From NCBI GenBank assembly GCA_001899205.1, contig MKVL01000025.1, forward strand, positions 1 through 64,000: DNA of 64,000 bases, given 5' to 3'. Below, one piece after another: positions 43,711-52,283 of the stretch. The notes beneath the pieces were generated by a model. That model worked only from the letters and a program-made list of their open reading frames with translations. It was not told where the DNA came from and searched no databases. The stretch comes from Mesorhizobium sp. 65-26. GTDB lineage: Bacteria > Pseudomonadota > Alphaproteobacteria > Rhizobiales > Rhizobiaceae. A program made the position numbers and the translations under genes. How positions within the stretch are numbered: position 1 is the first letter of the stretch; every line of letters begins with the position of its first letter.

Positions 43711-44740
43711 GGATGAAAGTCAGCTTTTCAGCGGCACTTTCCGAAATTACGAACGGATATAGATCGGGTAGGCCCATGCAGCGGTTGATAGAATTTGACG
43801 CCTCACACAGGAGCGTCCAGCGCTCTAGAACAGCGTCGAACCCATTCGGCGAGACCGTCCACCTCAGCGTTGTCGCTGGCACTCCGTGGCCAGCCATAGG
43901 GGTCACACCAGCTTGATTGCCCGCCTCTAGTCTGGCGAGCGAGAGCTGGAGCGCATCCACCATCTCTAGCGTGTCGGTGATATGCATGTAATGGGCCCAG
44001 GTTTCCGCCCAGTCTTCCCAAGGATGCGAGGCTGAATAGGCCGAGATGTATCTTTGTTGCCAGTTGGCTGGAGCGCCCTCAGCATAGTAAACCTGCAGAG
44101 CGCGCTCATAGTCGGTGGATTCATCGCCGAATATGGCCTGGAATGCCGCGTGTCTCTGCGGATCGTCTCGGACCAGCTGATCCCAGTAGTAGTGGCCAAG
44201 TTCATGACGGAAGTGGCCAAGCAAGGTTCTGTAGCTCTCACCCAGTTCGATACGCCGCTTCTCTCTTTCGGCGGAATCAGCTTCGGCAACGTTGAGTGTA
44301 ATCAATCCATTGTCATGGCCAGTAAGTATCCTCTCAAAACCTTTTCCACAATACGCCGAGTCACCAAGGAAATCGAAAGCAAGTCCTCCGCGATCATTTA
44401 TGCCGGTCTTTGGCGAGAACGGAAGCCCGAAGAAGATGAGTGAGTAGACTGCACGTTTCTTGGCAGCCTCCACTCGTATCCAGCGCGCTCGGTTGCCTTC
44501 AATGGACAGGTCAGGAATGACCTTGGTCAAGGCGCAAGCTTGACAGAATCCGTTCGACGAACTGGTGCGCCAGTTGCATCCGCATTGACTAGAGTTGGCA
44601 CACTGAAAGACGCCGGCGTCATCGGCTCGCACGAAAGCGGACTGCTCGGGATCGTAGGTGACAATGCTGGAGCAGTTCAGGCAAAAGGCATTTTCAAAAT
44701 AGAGCCGGTATTGGCACTGCGGACATTGAAACAGCTTCAT
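43664..44740 (-). CDS. putative zinc-binding metallopeptidase with N-terminal zinc ribbons
   Basis: The 358-residue protein has zinc-ribbon pairs at C6/C9 and C20/C23 and further cysteines at 47, 53, 55, 66 and 69. The central metalloprotease motif is FRHELGHYYW (H179, E180, H183). WEDWAETWAHYMHITDTLEMVDAL lies downstream and could supply the third ligand. This is the architecture of the DUF2248/putative zinc-binding metallopeptidase family, whose substrates are unknown. The predicted location is cytoplasmic. The last ten residues look atypical; see the overlapping small frame at 43570. Confidence 0.9.
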   Translation of the reverse strand: MKLFQCPQCQYRLYFENAFCLNCSSIVTYDPEQSAFVRADDAGVFQCANSSQCGCNWRTSSSNGFCQACALTKVIPDLSIEGNRARWIRVEAAKKRAVYSLIFFGLPFSPKTGINDRGGLAFDFLGDSAYCGKGFERILTGHDNGLITLNVAEADSAEREKRRIELGESYRTLLGHFRHELGHYYWDQLVRDDPQRHAAFQAIFGDESTDYERALQVYYAEGAPANWQQRYISAYSASHPWEDWAETWAHYMHITDTLEMVDALQLSLARLEAGNQAGVTPMAGHGVPATTLRWTVSPNGFDAVLERWTLLCEASNSINRCMGLPDLYPFVISESAAEKLTFIHDLLASSSGQRAASS

Positions 44741-45029
44741 CGTGGTTCCAGTCGATCCCAGTCACGCGCCTTGACGAGGTTGTGGCGGCCGCGGGTCGTT
44801 GATCTAATCATGCCGCCCGCAGTAACTGGTCGCTCGGCTGAAGGTTCCACCGTTGCCTTCTTCACGCCCTCATCCGCGGTAGGGACGAGAGATCATGATC
44901 TTGGATGCATGACTGGGCCAGGACGACCCCGGCCGGCAGAGGCTGTCGGGCCGTTCTTCATTAAAGTCGGATCAGTGAATTGGAACGCAAAGAGGCATTG
45001 TGACTTATCGTGCGCAACTGGAAAATCCC

Positions 45030-46241
45030 ATGTCTCGCAAACTTGATCTCAGAAGCGGCATGCCGGTGTGGTCCGCCTACCGGTCTCGGACGGTTCCCAC
45101 CGATCGACTCACGAGGGACATCAAGACGGATGTCTTAATCGTCGGTATGGGCATCAGTGGCGCGATGATGGCTGAAGCGTTAACACGCGACGGCCATTCA
45201 GTCGCGTGCATCGATCGACGAGGCCCGCTTAAAGGATCCACCGCCGCCACAACCGCATTGGTGCAGTTCGAGATCGATCAGCCGCTCGTCAAGCTGTCCA
45301 GAATGATTGGCCATGAGGCTGCGCGACAGGCCTGGCGCCGTTCGCGGTTGGCGGTGTTCAATCTGAAGGGACGTGTCGAGGCGCTGGACTTAAACTGCCG
45401 TATGAAAAGCACCTGGTCACTTTATCTGGCAGGGACGTCGCTTGGCCCCTCAGAACTCAACAGAGAAGCTGAAGCTCGCCGCTATGCAGGCATCGACGCG
45501 TCGTATTTGACCAGACAGCAGTTGGGCGATCAGTTCGGCATCGAGCGTTCGGCTGCGATTGTCAGCTACGACAACTTAGCGCTTGATCCTCGCAAGCTTA
45601 CTTCGGGTCTGTTATTGGCCGCACTTGCGCGCAAGGCGCGCTTCTATGCGCCGGTCGAGGCTGTGAGCGCCGAAGACAATCGTCTTGGGGTGGTGGTTGC
45701 CACGCGGGAGGGACCAACCATCGCGGCAAAGCACCTTGTGCTCACCACGGGTTACGAACTGCTCGACATGGTTCCCTCCGCAAACCACCGTGTCATATCG
45801 ACTTGGGCAATGGCGACCGCTCCGCAGCCGAGGCGAATTTGGCCACATGCTGCCATGATCTGGGAGGCTTCTGATCCATACCTCTATCTTCGGGCCACGT
45901 CCGACGGCCGCGTGATATGTGGTGGCGAGGATGAGGAATTCATCGATGAGGGTCGTCGCGATGCGCTCACGCTGGTCAAGACGGATCGCCTGATGAAAAA
46001 ACTGGCGGAGCTTTTTCCCCAACTAGACGTTCGTGCTGAATTCGCCTGGAGCGGCTCCTTCGGAACGACGACCACCGGTTTGCCGATTATCGGCACAGTG
46101 CCTCACCACCCCCGGATACACGCTGTGATGGGCTATGGCGGCAACGGAATCACATTTTCACAGATCGCTTCCGAACTCATCTCCGCAACGATTGCCGGCG
46201 AAGTAGATATGGATGCTGGTCTTTTTGCGCTCGACCAGTAG
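45030..46241 (+). CDS. FAD-dependent oxidoreductase (DAO family)
   Basis: The 403-residue protein has the N-terminal FAD fold DVLIVGMGISGAMMAEALTRDGHSVACIDRRG, GSTAATTALVQFEID, and a late VMGYGGNGITFSQIASELI. Family members oxidise amines or amino acids such as glycine or gamma-glutamylputrescine. No Rieske domain is attached, although relatives often carry one after this point. I prefer ATG 45030 (MSRKLDLRSG); GTG 45000 is in frame. Neighbours give no clue to the substrate. Confidence 0.88.
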   Translation: MSRKLDLRSGMPVWSAYRSRTVPTDRLTRDIKTDVLIVGMGISGAMMAEALTRDGHSVACIDRRGPLKGSTAATTALVQFEIDQPLVKLSRMIGHEAARQAWRRSRLAVFNLKGRVEALDLNCRMKSTWSLYLAGTSLGPSELNREAEARRYAGIDASYLTRQQLGDQFGIERSAAIVSYDNLALDPRKLTSGLLLAALARKARFYAPVEAVSAEDNRLGVVVATREGPTIAAKHLVLTTGYELLDMVPSANHRVISTWAMATAPQPRRIWPHAAMIWEASDPYLYLRATSDGRVICGGEDEEFIDEGRRDALTLVKTDRLMKKLAELFPQLDVRAEFAWSGSFGTTTTGLPIIGTVPHHPRIHAVMGYGGNGITFSQIASELISATIAGEVDMDAGLFALDQ

Positions 46242-47676
46242 TCAAATGGCGGACGCAAATTCGCAAGGTCTGTCAGTTCACACCGGCAATTCCAAACGGC
46301 ATGGCGGGTATCCTTACCCGCGACCGGTTCCGCAACCTCGGTGCTTGCTCGTGGTTCTAGGAAGAAATTCTAAGAGCGAACTTCAATCCTTAATGCTCGG
46401 AAAACTGACGGAGTTCGCAAAGGGTCAATTGTCTCTACGAACCAATGGTTCGAGATGTTCTGCCAGCCCTGCCTGCATGTGAACTGTCCTCGGATCAAAT
46501 TGCCCGATTGGTGTCAGAAGCGGCGATGCTTCTCGGGTTGGTCCCAATCATCAACTCGGCCGTTAAAGAGCGCGCGTGGAAAAGGCGGCGCTTGGCTACG
46601 GATATCGGGTATACCGTTCTGATCCCCCGCTCGTCTTCAAGCCTGGAATGCCCCCGAATACTTCCGATCCTGGGACGCGGCATATGCGTCATGATCCGAC
46701 GACGTAAGTGGTGCGTCGTTTGACGGTCATTTTCGCACCAAGCTGCGACCAGGCGCCCTAAGCGCTCAGCCGTCAAATGAAAACCAACCGCCGTAGCGTC
46801 ACAAGATATTCGAGGCTACGGCGGTCAGGTTGATGATGCACTGGCTAGGGGGGCTTGGGATGTGCATCAACTACCGAACGCTGCCCTTTTGAATAGGTTC
46901 CGAAGAAAAAGTCTGCCTACCCTAATGCCAGCGGGAGGAACTGAGTGCTAGGGATCAATCCAGCGACAGGTTAAAGCCTGCGGAAACCGACTGGTTGCGA
47001 AATGAGGACGCCGCAGGATAAGAGTCTTTTCGGAAGCGGCCTATGGGCGGAAACGCCCTCCCTTCAGTTCTCTCGGCTCTACGAGTTCCGCAGCTTCATG
47101 CTCGCGCCAGAACCTTTATCCGGCACCGGGAGGACGCAACATCAAGTGAGAGATTGGCCCTGTCCCCCGCTGGGTTGAGGGCGTCCGGACGCATGCGACA
47201 TCCCAGTCAATTGAACTTGCCAAGCGTATCATAGTGCCTAGGGAACGTACCGAAACGCAATACTTGAAGACCGGCAACGAACACCTATGAGGCCTGACAG
47301 CCTGAAACGGGCGGGACGTGCCGCGCCCATAACTGGTTCAATCGCGGCTGGCCGCCTGTCGGAGAACGCACAGGTCGACTGCATACACATTAGCACCAAT
47401 GACGCGGCGTTTGATGCCTAGCGGCTGATGCGTGGCACCCATACCATAACAGCCTTTGGCGATTGAGCGCCTCGACTCCAAACCCGTGCATCAGGCGCTC
47501 CCTACCGTCTGCGAATATGCCCAAGTTCTTCGGATAGGTGGCGCCAGGAAGAAGGAAGCTGGCCGCGCGCGCTAGAACTTGGGGTACACGCTCGATATTG
47601 GCATAGGACACACGCCGCGGTCGGCCAAATACAGGCGAGTTCCTTGCTGGTTTCCAACTGCAGCGTCCGCCTGACT
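46242..47676. other. 1.4-kb region without a recognisable gene
   Basis: Short open frames occur on both strands: plus 46445-46723, containing SSDQIARLVSEAAMLLGLVPI, and minus 47390-47767, containing RRVSYANIERVPQVLARAASFLLPGATYPKNLG. Both have protein-like stretches but no start signal or known family, and neither keeps one frame through its whole length. The region looks like eroded coding sequence. Confidence 0.5.
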
Positions 47677-47886
47677 TTAGGTAACCTTCTGCCATTTTTC
47701 GAGAACGTAGGACGCCCAGCGGAAGCACATACCCGCGATGGACGTCGCCACGCCGCCGACGAGACACACCGCGAGCAGGAGGTCATTTGACGCGTGCCTC
47801 CAACTGACAATTGCCAATAGAACAACACTGATGGTGGAAATGACGTAGCCGATACCCTTCAGGGTAAGCGGAGAAATCCGGCTCAT
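47677..47886 (-). CDS. small two-helix membrane protein
   Basis: The 69-residue protein reads MSRISPLTLKGIGYVISTISVVLLAIVSW, LAVCLVGGVATSIAGMCFRWASYVLEKW, which predicts two transmembrane helices. GGGAGG stands 5 bases before the ATG at 47886. No named family is known to me, though similar rhizobial hypothetical proteins exist, by memory. It is divergent from ppa. Confidence 0.7.
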   Translation of the reverse strand: MSRISPLTLKGIGYVISTISVVLLAIVSWRHASNDLLLAVCLVGGVATSIAGMCFRWASYVLEKWQKVT

Positions 47887-47994
47887 CGTGGCCTCCCTCT
47901 TGTGTTTCTCGGAAAACAATTAGGCAAACGGGTTGCCGTTGTTCGCATCAACGCGACTGCGCGCGGCGAGTTTCCTCGCGGCTGCTAGCAGGAT

Positions 47995-48019
47995 GGAACC
48001 TTTTGGCTGCTCGCGCGTG
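47995..48019 (+). promoter_or_regulatory. near-consensus EcfG promoter of ppa
   Basis: GGAAC (47995-47999), 16 bases, CGTG (48016-48019): one mismatch to GGAAC-N16-CGTT. It lies 29 bases before the ppa start. Confidence 0.55.
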
Positions 48020-48048
48020 CTTTTCTAGTATGAACAGGGATCGGTACA

Positions 48049-48585
48049 ATGGCGAATTTCCTGAAGCTTCCCACGAGGTCCCAAGGCCTCTATCGTGTTG
48101 TGATTGAGACCCCGCGCGGTTCCGCCGCCAAGCTGGCTTACAAGCCTTCGTCCGGGGTCTTTGAGTATTCACGGCCGCTGCCCGTCGGTAACACCTATCC
48201 CTACGATTGGGGTTTCATTCCTTCGACGATCGGTGACGATGGCGACCCGCTGGATGCGCTCGTCATACATCAGGCGGCCACTGCACCGGGTATTGTCATC
48301 AAATGCGACTTGCTGGGTTCCCTGCGGGTCAAGCAAAAGGATCCGCATGGGGCCGAGATACGAAACGACCAGTATATTTTTTGCCCGCACAAGGAGGACT
48401 CTCCGGACGAGCCGGTCGCCGCCGATAATGTTCCGCCGGATTTGCGGCGTGAGATCGAACAGTTCTTCTTCTCGTCGGTGCTTGGAACCGGCAAGAAACT
48501 GAAAATGAAAGGGTGGCAGGACGCGGCGGAGGCGGCCGCCAGCCTGAAGTCAGGCATGAAGGCCTTTGCGCGCAGGATAGGCTAA
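48049..48585 (+). CDS. ppa: family I inorganic pyrophosphatase
   Basis: The 178-residue enzyme hydrolyses pyrophosphate with Mg2+. Active-site features are KLAYKPSSGVFEYSR, YPYDWGFIPSTIGDDGDPLDALV (the DxDPxD motif), and a C-terminal KKLKMKGWQDAAEA with the conserved K-x-x-W. It is diverged from the housekeeping E. coli-type enzyme (RVKQKDPHGAEIRNDQYIF in place of the usual segment), so it is likely an accessory copy. The gene overlaps the truncated Nramp gene tail to tail by 4 bases, the result of a deletion on that side. Confidence 0.93.
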   Translation: MANFLKLPTRSQGLYRVVIETPRGSAAKLAYKPSSGVFEYSRPLPVGNTYPYDWGFIPSTIGDDGDPLDALVIHQAATAPGIVIKCDLLGSLRVKQKDPHGAEIRNDQYIFCPHKEDSPDEPVAADNVPPDLRREIEQFFFSSVLGTGKKLKMKGWQDAAEAAASLKSGMKAFARRIG

Positions 48586-49262
48586 CAAGGGAGGCCACTC
48601 CGATGAGCCATGAATGTCCCGTTCCATTGAACGCGGGGGACTACCAGGCCGCTTAACGCATCGGTCCAGCTTACCTTCGCCAGAAACATCGCGATGACAT
48701 AAGCGAAAAGGCTAAGCGTGGTCCATTTGAGGATCGTGACGTAGCGGCTGTAGTGAAGGAACACGATCGCTGTGACGCTCACCAGGGCAAACGCAACCAC
48801 ATAAACTGAGCTGGGCCCGCCGACCAAAAGGTTCAATGCATCGGCCATGGCGCTGAGGTCGGCACCGATGTTGATGACATTCGCGATAAAAAGCAGAATG
48901 ACGATGAAATAGAGCAGGGGAACGGAATAATACTTAACGAGATTGCCCGAGATGCCTTTTCCGGTGGTGCGTCCGATCCGTGCTGAAATCTCCTGAATCG
49001 CCGCCATTAGCGGAAAAGCCATAACCATCGTCCAGCCGATGTTGAATCCCAACTGGGCTCCCGCCTGGCTGTAGGTGCCGATGCCGGATGGATCGTCATC
49101 GGAGGCGCCGGTGATGAAGCCGGGACCGATCGTGCGAAGGAACTTCTGGAAAGGGCCGCGAGCGAGGGTATTGCTTTGTTCTCGTTCGACTTGAGAGCTT
49201 ACGTCGGTCAAAGTCGTTTCCCCCGAGGGATGTCGCGCCAGCGATGCGATGGCGCCTTGCAC
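48582..49262 (-). pseudogene. truncated Nramp family divalent metal transporter
   Basis: The N-terminal half is clearly Nramp: RTIGPGFITGASDDDPSGIGTYSQAGAQLGF (the DPSG-type metal motif of helix 1), MAFPLMAAIQEISARIGRTTGKG, FIANVINIGADLSAMADAL. Nramp proteins have about 11 helices and more than 400 residues. Here the frame ends at residue 226 with the non-family tail HRSGLPC directly at the ppa stop. Helices 6 onward, including the second metal-binding segment, are missing. The start codon is GTG at 49262. The promoter at 49310-49334 is intact. Confidence 0.85.
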
Positions 49263-49309
49263 TCAATCGCTCGCTGCTTGCGCGTTTGCTAAAATAGGAA
49301 CTGCGCTAG

Positions 49310-49334
49310 AACGTCCGTTCGCCTTGGCGGTTCC
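49310..49334 (-). promoter_or_regulatory. EcfG promoter of the truncated Nramp gene
   Basis: On the minus strand: GGAAC (49334-49330), 16 bases, CGTT (49313-49310). Exact consensus, 47 bases before the start codon. Confidence 0.8.
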
Positions 49335-49388
49335 GAAAAATCGTTCGGACCCCGTCTTCGAAGCTGCAGACAAAGAGGTGTTAGGGGG

Positions 49389-49417
49389 ACCGCGCCTCCC
49401 CTCAGGGAGGGCGCGGT
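49389..49417 (-). terminator. terminator hairpin after the DUF892 gene
   Basis: ACCGCGCCTCCC and GGGAGGGCGCGGT pair with one bulged G and a 4-base loop. It begins 10 bases beyond the DUF892 stop. Confidence 0.7.
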
Positions 49418-49426
49418 TCAGGTGGG

Positions 49427-49939
49427 TTAAGCGGCCTGCAGGGCGCGTTCGTTCGCGTCGTTTTCGCCGAGGGCGGTGAGGGCCTCGTCGGTGGCCGACT
49501 CTTCCTCCAACGTCTCCCGCAGCAGCGGCAGCGCGTCCTTCATGCCAAGCTGCTCCGCCCAGGCAATAAGGGTACCGTAGCGGGCGATCTCATAGTGCTC
49601 GACGGCCTGGGCGGCGCCGACAAGCCCCGCATCGAGAGCAGGCATCCCCTTGTACTCTTCAAGGATCTCGGAGCCCTCCTCGAGAATGCCGTCGATTGCG
49701 GGGCAAGTCTTGCCACGCGCCGGCTTATCGATCTGGTCGAAGATCTTCTCCAAGCGCTCCAGCTGGCCCTCCGTCTCCATGCGATGCTTCTCAAAGGCCG
49801 CACTCAGTTCCTGCGACTGCGCGGCCTTTGCCAATTTCGGCAGGGTCTTCAGTATCTTCTTCTCGGCGTAGTAGATGTCCTTCAGTTGGTCGACGAAGAG
49901 CGTTTCCAAATCCTTGCCACCCGAAGCTTTGCTTGGCAT
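49427..49939 (-). CDS. ferritin-like DUF892 (YciE/YciF family) protein
   Basis: The 170-residue four-helix protein reads DLETLFVDQLKDIYYAEKKILKTLPKLAKAAQSQEL, KHRMETEGQLERLEKIFDQI, VGAAQAVEHYEIARYGTLIAWAEQLG and LLRETLEEESATDEALTALGE. The glutamates and histidines of the di-metal centre are present. DUF892 proteins are stress-induced in many bacteria and are typical EcfG targets. Upstream a GGAAC at -35 is visible but no good -10 box, so direct EcfG control is not established. Confidence 0.92.
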   Translation of the reverse strand: MPSKASGGKDLETLFVDQLKDIYYAEKKILKTLPKLAKAAQSQELSAAFEKHRMETEGQLERLEKIFDQIDKPARGKTCPAIDGILEEGSEILEEYKGMPALDAGLVGAAQAVEHYEIARYGTLIAWAEQLGMKDALPLLRETLEEESATDEALTALGENDANERALQAA

Positions 49940-50088
49940 TTTCTATCTCCTATCCAGTGAAACATGCGCCTCCCGCTGCACTCAATCCGGGAAGTGATGG
50001 CTGGTTCCTTTTGAAATATATCGTGACCGCACCTGCCGCCTTTCATGTCGGGGGCATTGCTGGACAGGCAACCTCCCGAAATCAATTC

Positions 50089-50113
50089 GGAACTCTTTGC
50101 CGTCCCTCCGGTT
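50089..50113 (+). promoter_or_regulatory. EcfG-type promoter of the PRC-barrel gene
   Basis: GGAAC (50089-50093), 16 bases, GGTT (50110-50113), a near-exact match with G in place of C at the first -10 base and an intact GTT. The start codon is 31 bases downstream. Confidence 0.7.
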
Positions 50114-50144
50114 GAGCATGTCTCAACCAGTTAGGAGATAGCAA

Positions 50145-50429
50145 ATGGATCACTCCAACCATGTTCGTTTGGCCCCGGCCGAACTCGTCCCCGCCACCCT
50201 CGAAGGCGCGACGATTTATGGCCCCGACGATGAGAAGATCGGTTCCGTGGATCATCTGCACGGCACGTCCGTCGTTATTGACGTCGGCGGATTCCTCGGA
50301 ATTGGTGCCAAGCCGGTAGCGGTGCCGTTAAGCCGGTTGGACTTCATGCGTGACGAGGACGGCGACGTTCATGCCGTGACGTCATGGACCAAGGATGAGC
50401 TTAAGGCGATGCCGGAGCATCGGGATTAG
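50145..50429 (+). CDS. PRC-barrel domain protein
   Basis: The 94-residue protein holds a PRC-barrel at about 13-85: LVPATLEGATIYGPDDEKIGSVDHLHG, VVIDVGGFLGIGAKPVAVPLSRLDF. Stand-alone PRC-barrel proteins of this form are widespread in rhizobia and are often general-stress-induced; the molecular role is unknown. A ribosome binding site AGGAG lies upstream. It is 9 bases before the next gene and shares its promoter. Confidence 0.9.
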   Translation: MDHSNHVRLAPAELVPATLEGATIYGPDDEKIGSVDHLHGTSVVIDVGGFLGIGAKPVAVPLSRLDFMRDEDGDVHAVTSWTKDELKAMPEHRD

Positions 50430-50438
50430 GAGGGCGCC

Positions 50439-50756
50439 ATGCCACGCGGAGATAAGTCCAAATACACCGACAAGCAGGAACGCAAGGCCGATCATATCGC
50501 GGAAGGGTATGAGAAGCGCGGCGTTTCGGAAAAGGAAGCCGAGAGGCGCGCATGGGCCACCGTGAACAAGGATGACGGTGGCGGCAAGAAGGAAGGCGGT
50601 TCAGGGCGCGGCAAGCACACCGGGCATCCGGCTGCGCACAAAGGTGGCGAGGCGGGCGGGCGGGCATCCGCAACACGGCCACCGGCCGAACGATCTGCTT
50701 CGGCCAAGAAGGCGGCGAAGACGAGGGCGCGACACGATCATCACGCGTCTCACTGA
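50439..50756 (+). CDS. small basic lysine/glycine-rich protein, often annotated as plasmid stabilization protein
   Basis: The 105-residue protein reads MPRGDKSKYTDKQERKADHIAEGYEKRGVSEKEAERRAWATVNKDDGG, followed by a low-complexity Lys/Gly/Ala/His tail (GRGKHTGHPAAHKGGEAGGR, SASAKKAAKTRARHDHHASH). The conserved N-terminal half is found in many bacteria under the name plasmid stabilization protein, without experimental basis known to me. A disordered nucleic-acid-binding protein is plausible. GGAGG precedes the ATG; a terminator follows at 50777. Confidence 0.85.
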   Translation: MPRGDKSKYTDKQERKADHIAEGYEKRGVSEKEAERRAWATVNKDDGGGKKEGGSGRGKHTGHPAAHKGGEAGGRASATRPPAERSASAKKAAKTRARHDHHASH

Positions 50757-50776
50757 TTTAGAATCTATGCCCTGAT

Positions 50777-50808
50777 CACCCAACAAGCTGCTGGGTGCTC
50801 TCTTTTTT
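50777..50808 (+). terminator. rho-independent terminator after the PRC-barrel operon
   Basis: CACCCA (50777-50782) pairs with TGGGTG (50792-50797), and inner bases AGC/GCT can extend the stem. CTCTCTTTTTT follows. Confidence 0.75.
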
Positions 50809-50846
50809 GTCGAGGCGGTCTTTGCCTGCGACAACAGGAGGCTTCG

Positions 50847-51815
50847 ATGAACGACAATTCCAATACCTCCAACGCGACAGGGAACCAGCGGAAGGTCCAG
50901 AAGCAGGCCGACGCACTGAATAGGAAGCAGCCGAAGGCGAAAACCAAAGCGATGCAGGCGGGAGCCCGACGCTATCCCGAACCGCCTTTCCCAAGGCAGC
51001 GTCATAAAAAGCCAGGGAACGAACAGGCGATCGATCCGCCCCCCCTGTACGATGCGCCTTATTGGCGAGGATCCGAGAAACTGGTTGGAAAAGTCGCGCT
51101 GATCACCGGTGGCGATTCCGGGATCGGACGAGCGTTTGCCGTTCTCTTCGCTCGGGAGGGTGCCGACATTGCGATCGTCTATCTCAGTGAGGATCAGGAC
51201 GCGGATGCGACACGCCAAGCTGTCGAGGCGGAGGGCCGGCGATGCGTTACCATTCGAGGAGACGTCTCTCGCCGTCCGTTTTGCAGGAAGGCTGTCGAGA
51301 AGACGGTGTCGTCGTTCGGCAGACTCGATGTGCTGGTAAACAACGCGGCCTTTCAGATGCACTCCGTCGACTTTGCCGACCTGACGGAACGGCATTTCGA
51401 TCTCACCCTCAAGACGAATCTCTATGGCTATTTCCACCTGGCCCAGGAAGCACTTGAGCACATGAAGCCTGGCGCCGCGATCATCAACACGGGATCTATC
51501 ACTGGCATCGATGGGTCAAGAGAGTTAGTAGACTACTCATTGACCAAGGGTGGTATCCATGCCTTCACCCGCGCTCTGTCAGCTAACCTCATCGATAGAG
51601 GCATTCGGGTGAACGCCGTTGCGCCGGGGCCAGTCTGGACACCGCTCAATCCGTCGGAAAAGGACCCGGAGGATGTTGCCCGTTTCGGATCCAAGACGGC
51701 GATGCGACGCCCTGCGCAGCCGGAGGAACTGGCGCCCGCCTATGTGTTTCTCGCGTCACCGGAATGTTCCAGCTACATAACAGGGGAAATCCTACCGATT
51801 ATTGGCGGCTACTAG
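50847..51815 (+). CDS. SDR family oxidoreductase (YghA-like)
   Basis: The 322-residue protein has a basic, disordered N-terminal extension of about 70 residues (RKVQKQADALNRKQPKAKTKA), then a classical short-chain dehydrogenase: cofactor motif TGGDSGIGRAF, NNAA, catalytic Ser in NTGSITG and YSLTKGG with Tyr and Lys, APGPVWTPL. YghA-type enzymes are NAD(P)-dependent aldehyde or alcohol oxidoreductases and frequently belong to the rhizobial general stress regulon. GGAGG lies upstream of the ATG. No EcfG consensus was found directly before the gene. Confidence 0.92.
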   Translation: MNDNSNTSNATGNQRKVQKQADALNRKQPKAKTKAMQAGARRYPEPPFPRQRHKKPGNEQAIDPPPLYDAPYWRGSEKLVGKVALITGGDSGIGRAFAVLFAREGADIAIVYLSEDQDADATRQAVEAEGRRCVTIRGDVSRRPFCRKAVEKTVSSFGRLDVLVNNAAFQMHSVDFADLTERHFDLTLKTNLYGYFHLAQEALEHMKPGAAIINTGSITGIDGSRELVDYSLTKGGIHAFTRALSANLIDRGIRVNAVAPGPVWTPLNPSEKDPEDVARFGSKTAMRRPAQPEELAPAYVFLASPECSSYITGEILPIIGGY

Positions 51816-51879
51816 CCGGGCGATACGGACAAAGGAAGGCGTCATGGGGTGTACGACCTAGATGTCGTCACCACTCAAC

Positions 51880-52113
51880 TCAACTCCATGAGGAGGAGAG
51901 TGTCAGCGAGGCTTCGAAGATTTGCTCGCGGCTGGCATTGAGGACCTTGACTGTAATCTTGAGATGTTCGCCGCCAGGCATCTCGTCACGAGCAACGTCG
52001 TACAGTATTCTCAGAGCTTCAATGCCAGCGTGATCGGGGTTGGGCAGCAGCTGCCCATCCCCGTCCATTTGAGTATGTTCGGTATTGTAGACATCGAAGT
52101 AGTAGCGTTCCAT
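51880..52113 (-). CDS. DUF6894 family small protein
   Basis: The 77-residue protein reads MERYYFDVYNTEHTQMDGDGQLLPNPDHAGIEALRILYDVARDEMPGGEHLKITVKVLN. This is the DUF6894 pattern of an RYYFDV strand, a GxELP-like turn, a helix with ALR..L..IARDE and a closing strand. The function is unknown; rhizobia have many copies. The start is uncertain: MERYYF at 52113 fits the family, but the frame is open to 52146. Confidence 0.75.
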   Translation of the reverse strand: MERYYFDVYNTEHTQMDGDGQLLPNPDHAGIEALRILYDVARDEMPGGEHLKITVKVLNASREQIFEASLTLSSSWS

Positions 52114-52283
52114 TGGTGTCAGCATCCCGCGAGCTTCGACGTTCAATTCACGGCTGCCGCCATGGTTCCAAGTGAATGATCAAAAGCATCCATTCCCTGG
52201 CGCGGGAGAACTGTACTTCGCCAGATTGCACTGCAACCGGGGTGTCATCTGCCGTGTTTCAAACTCAAAATAGCAGGACGCCG

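Noticed and set aside
49965-50015. GGAAC box upstream of the DUF892 gene as an EcfG promoter
   Set aside because: The sequence 16 bases further reads GATT instead of CGTT; too weak to call, although the gene family is a usual EcfG target.
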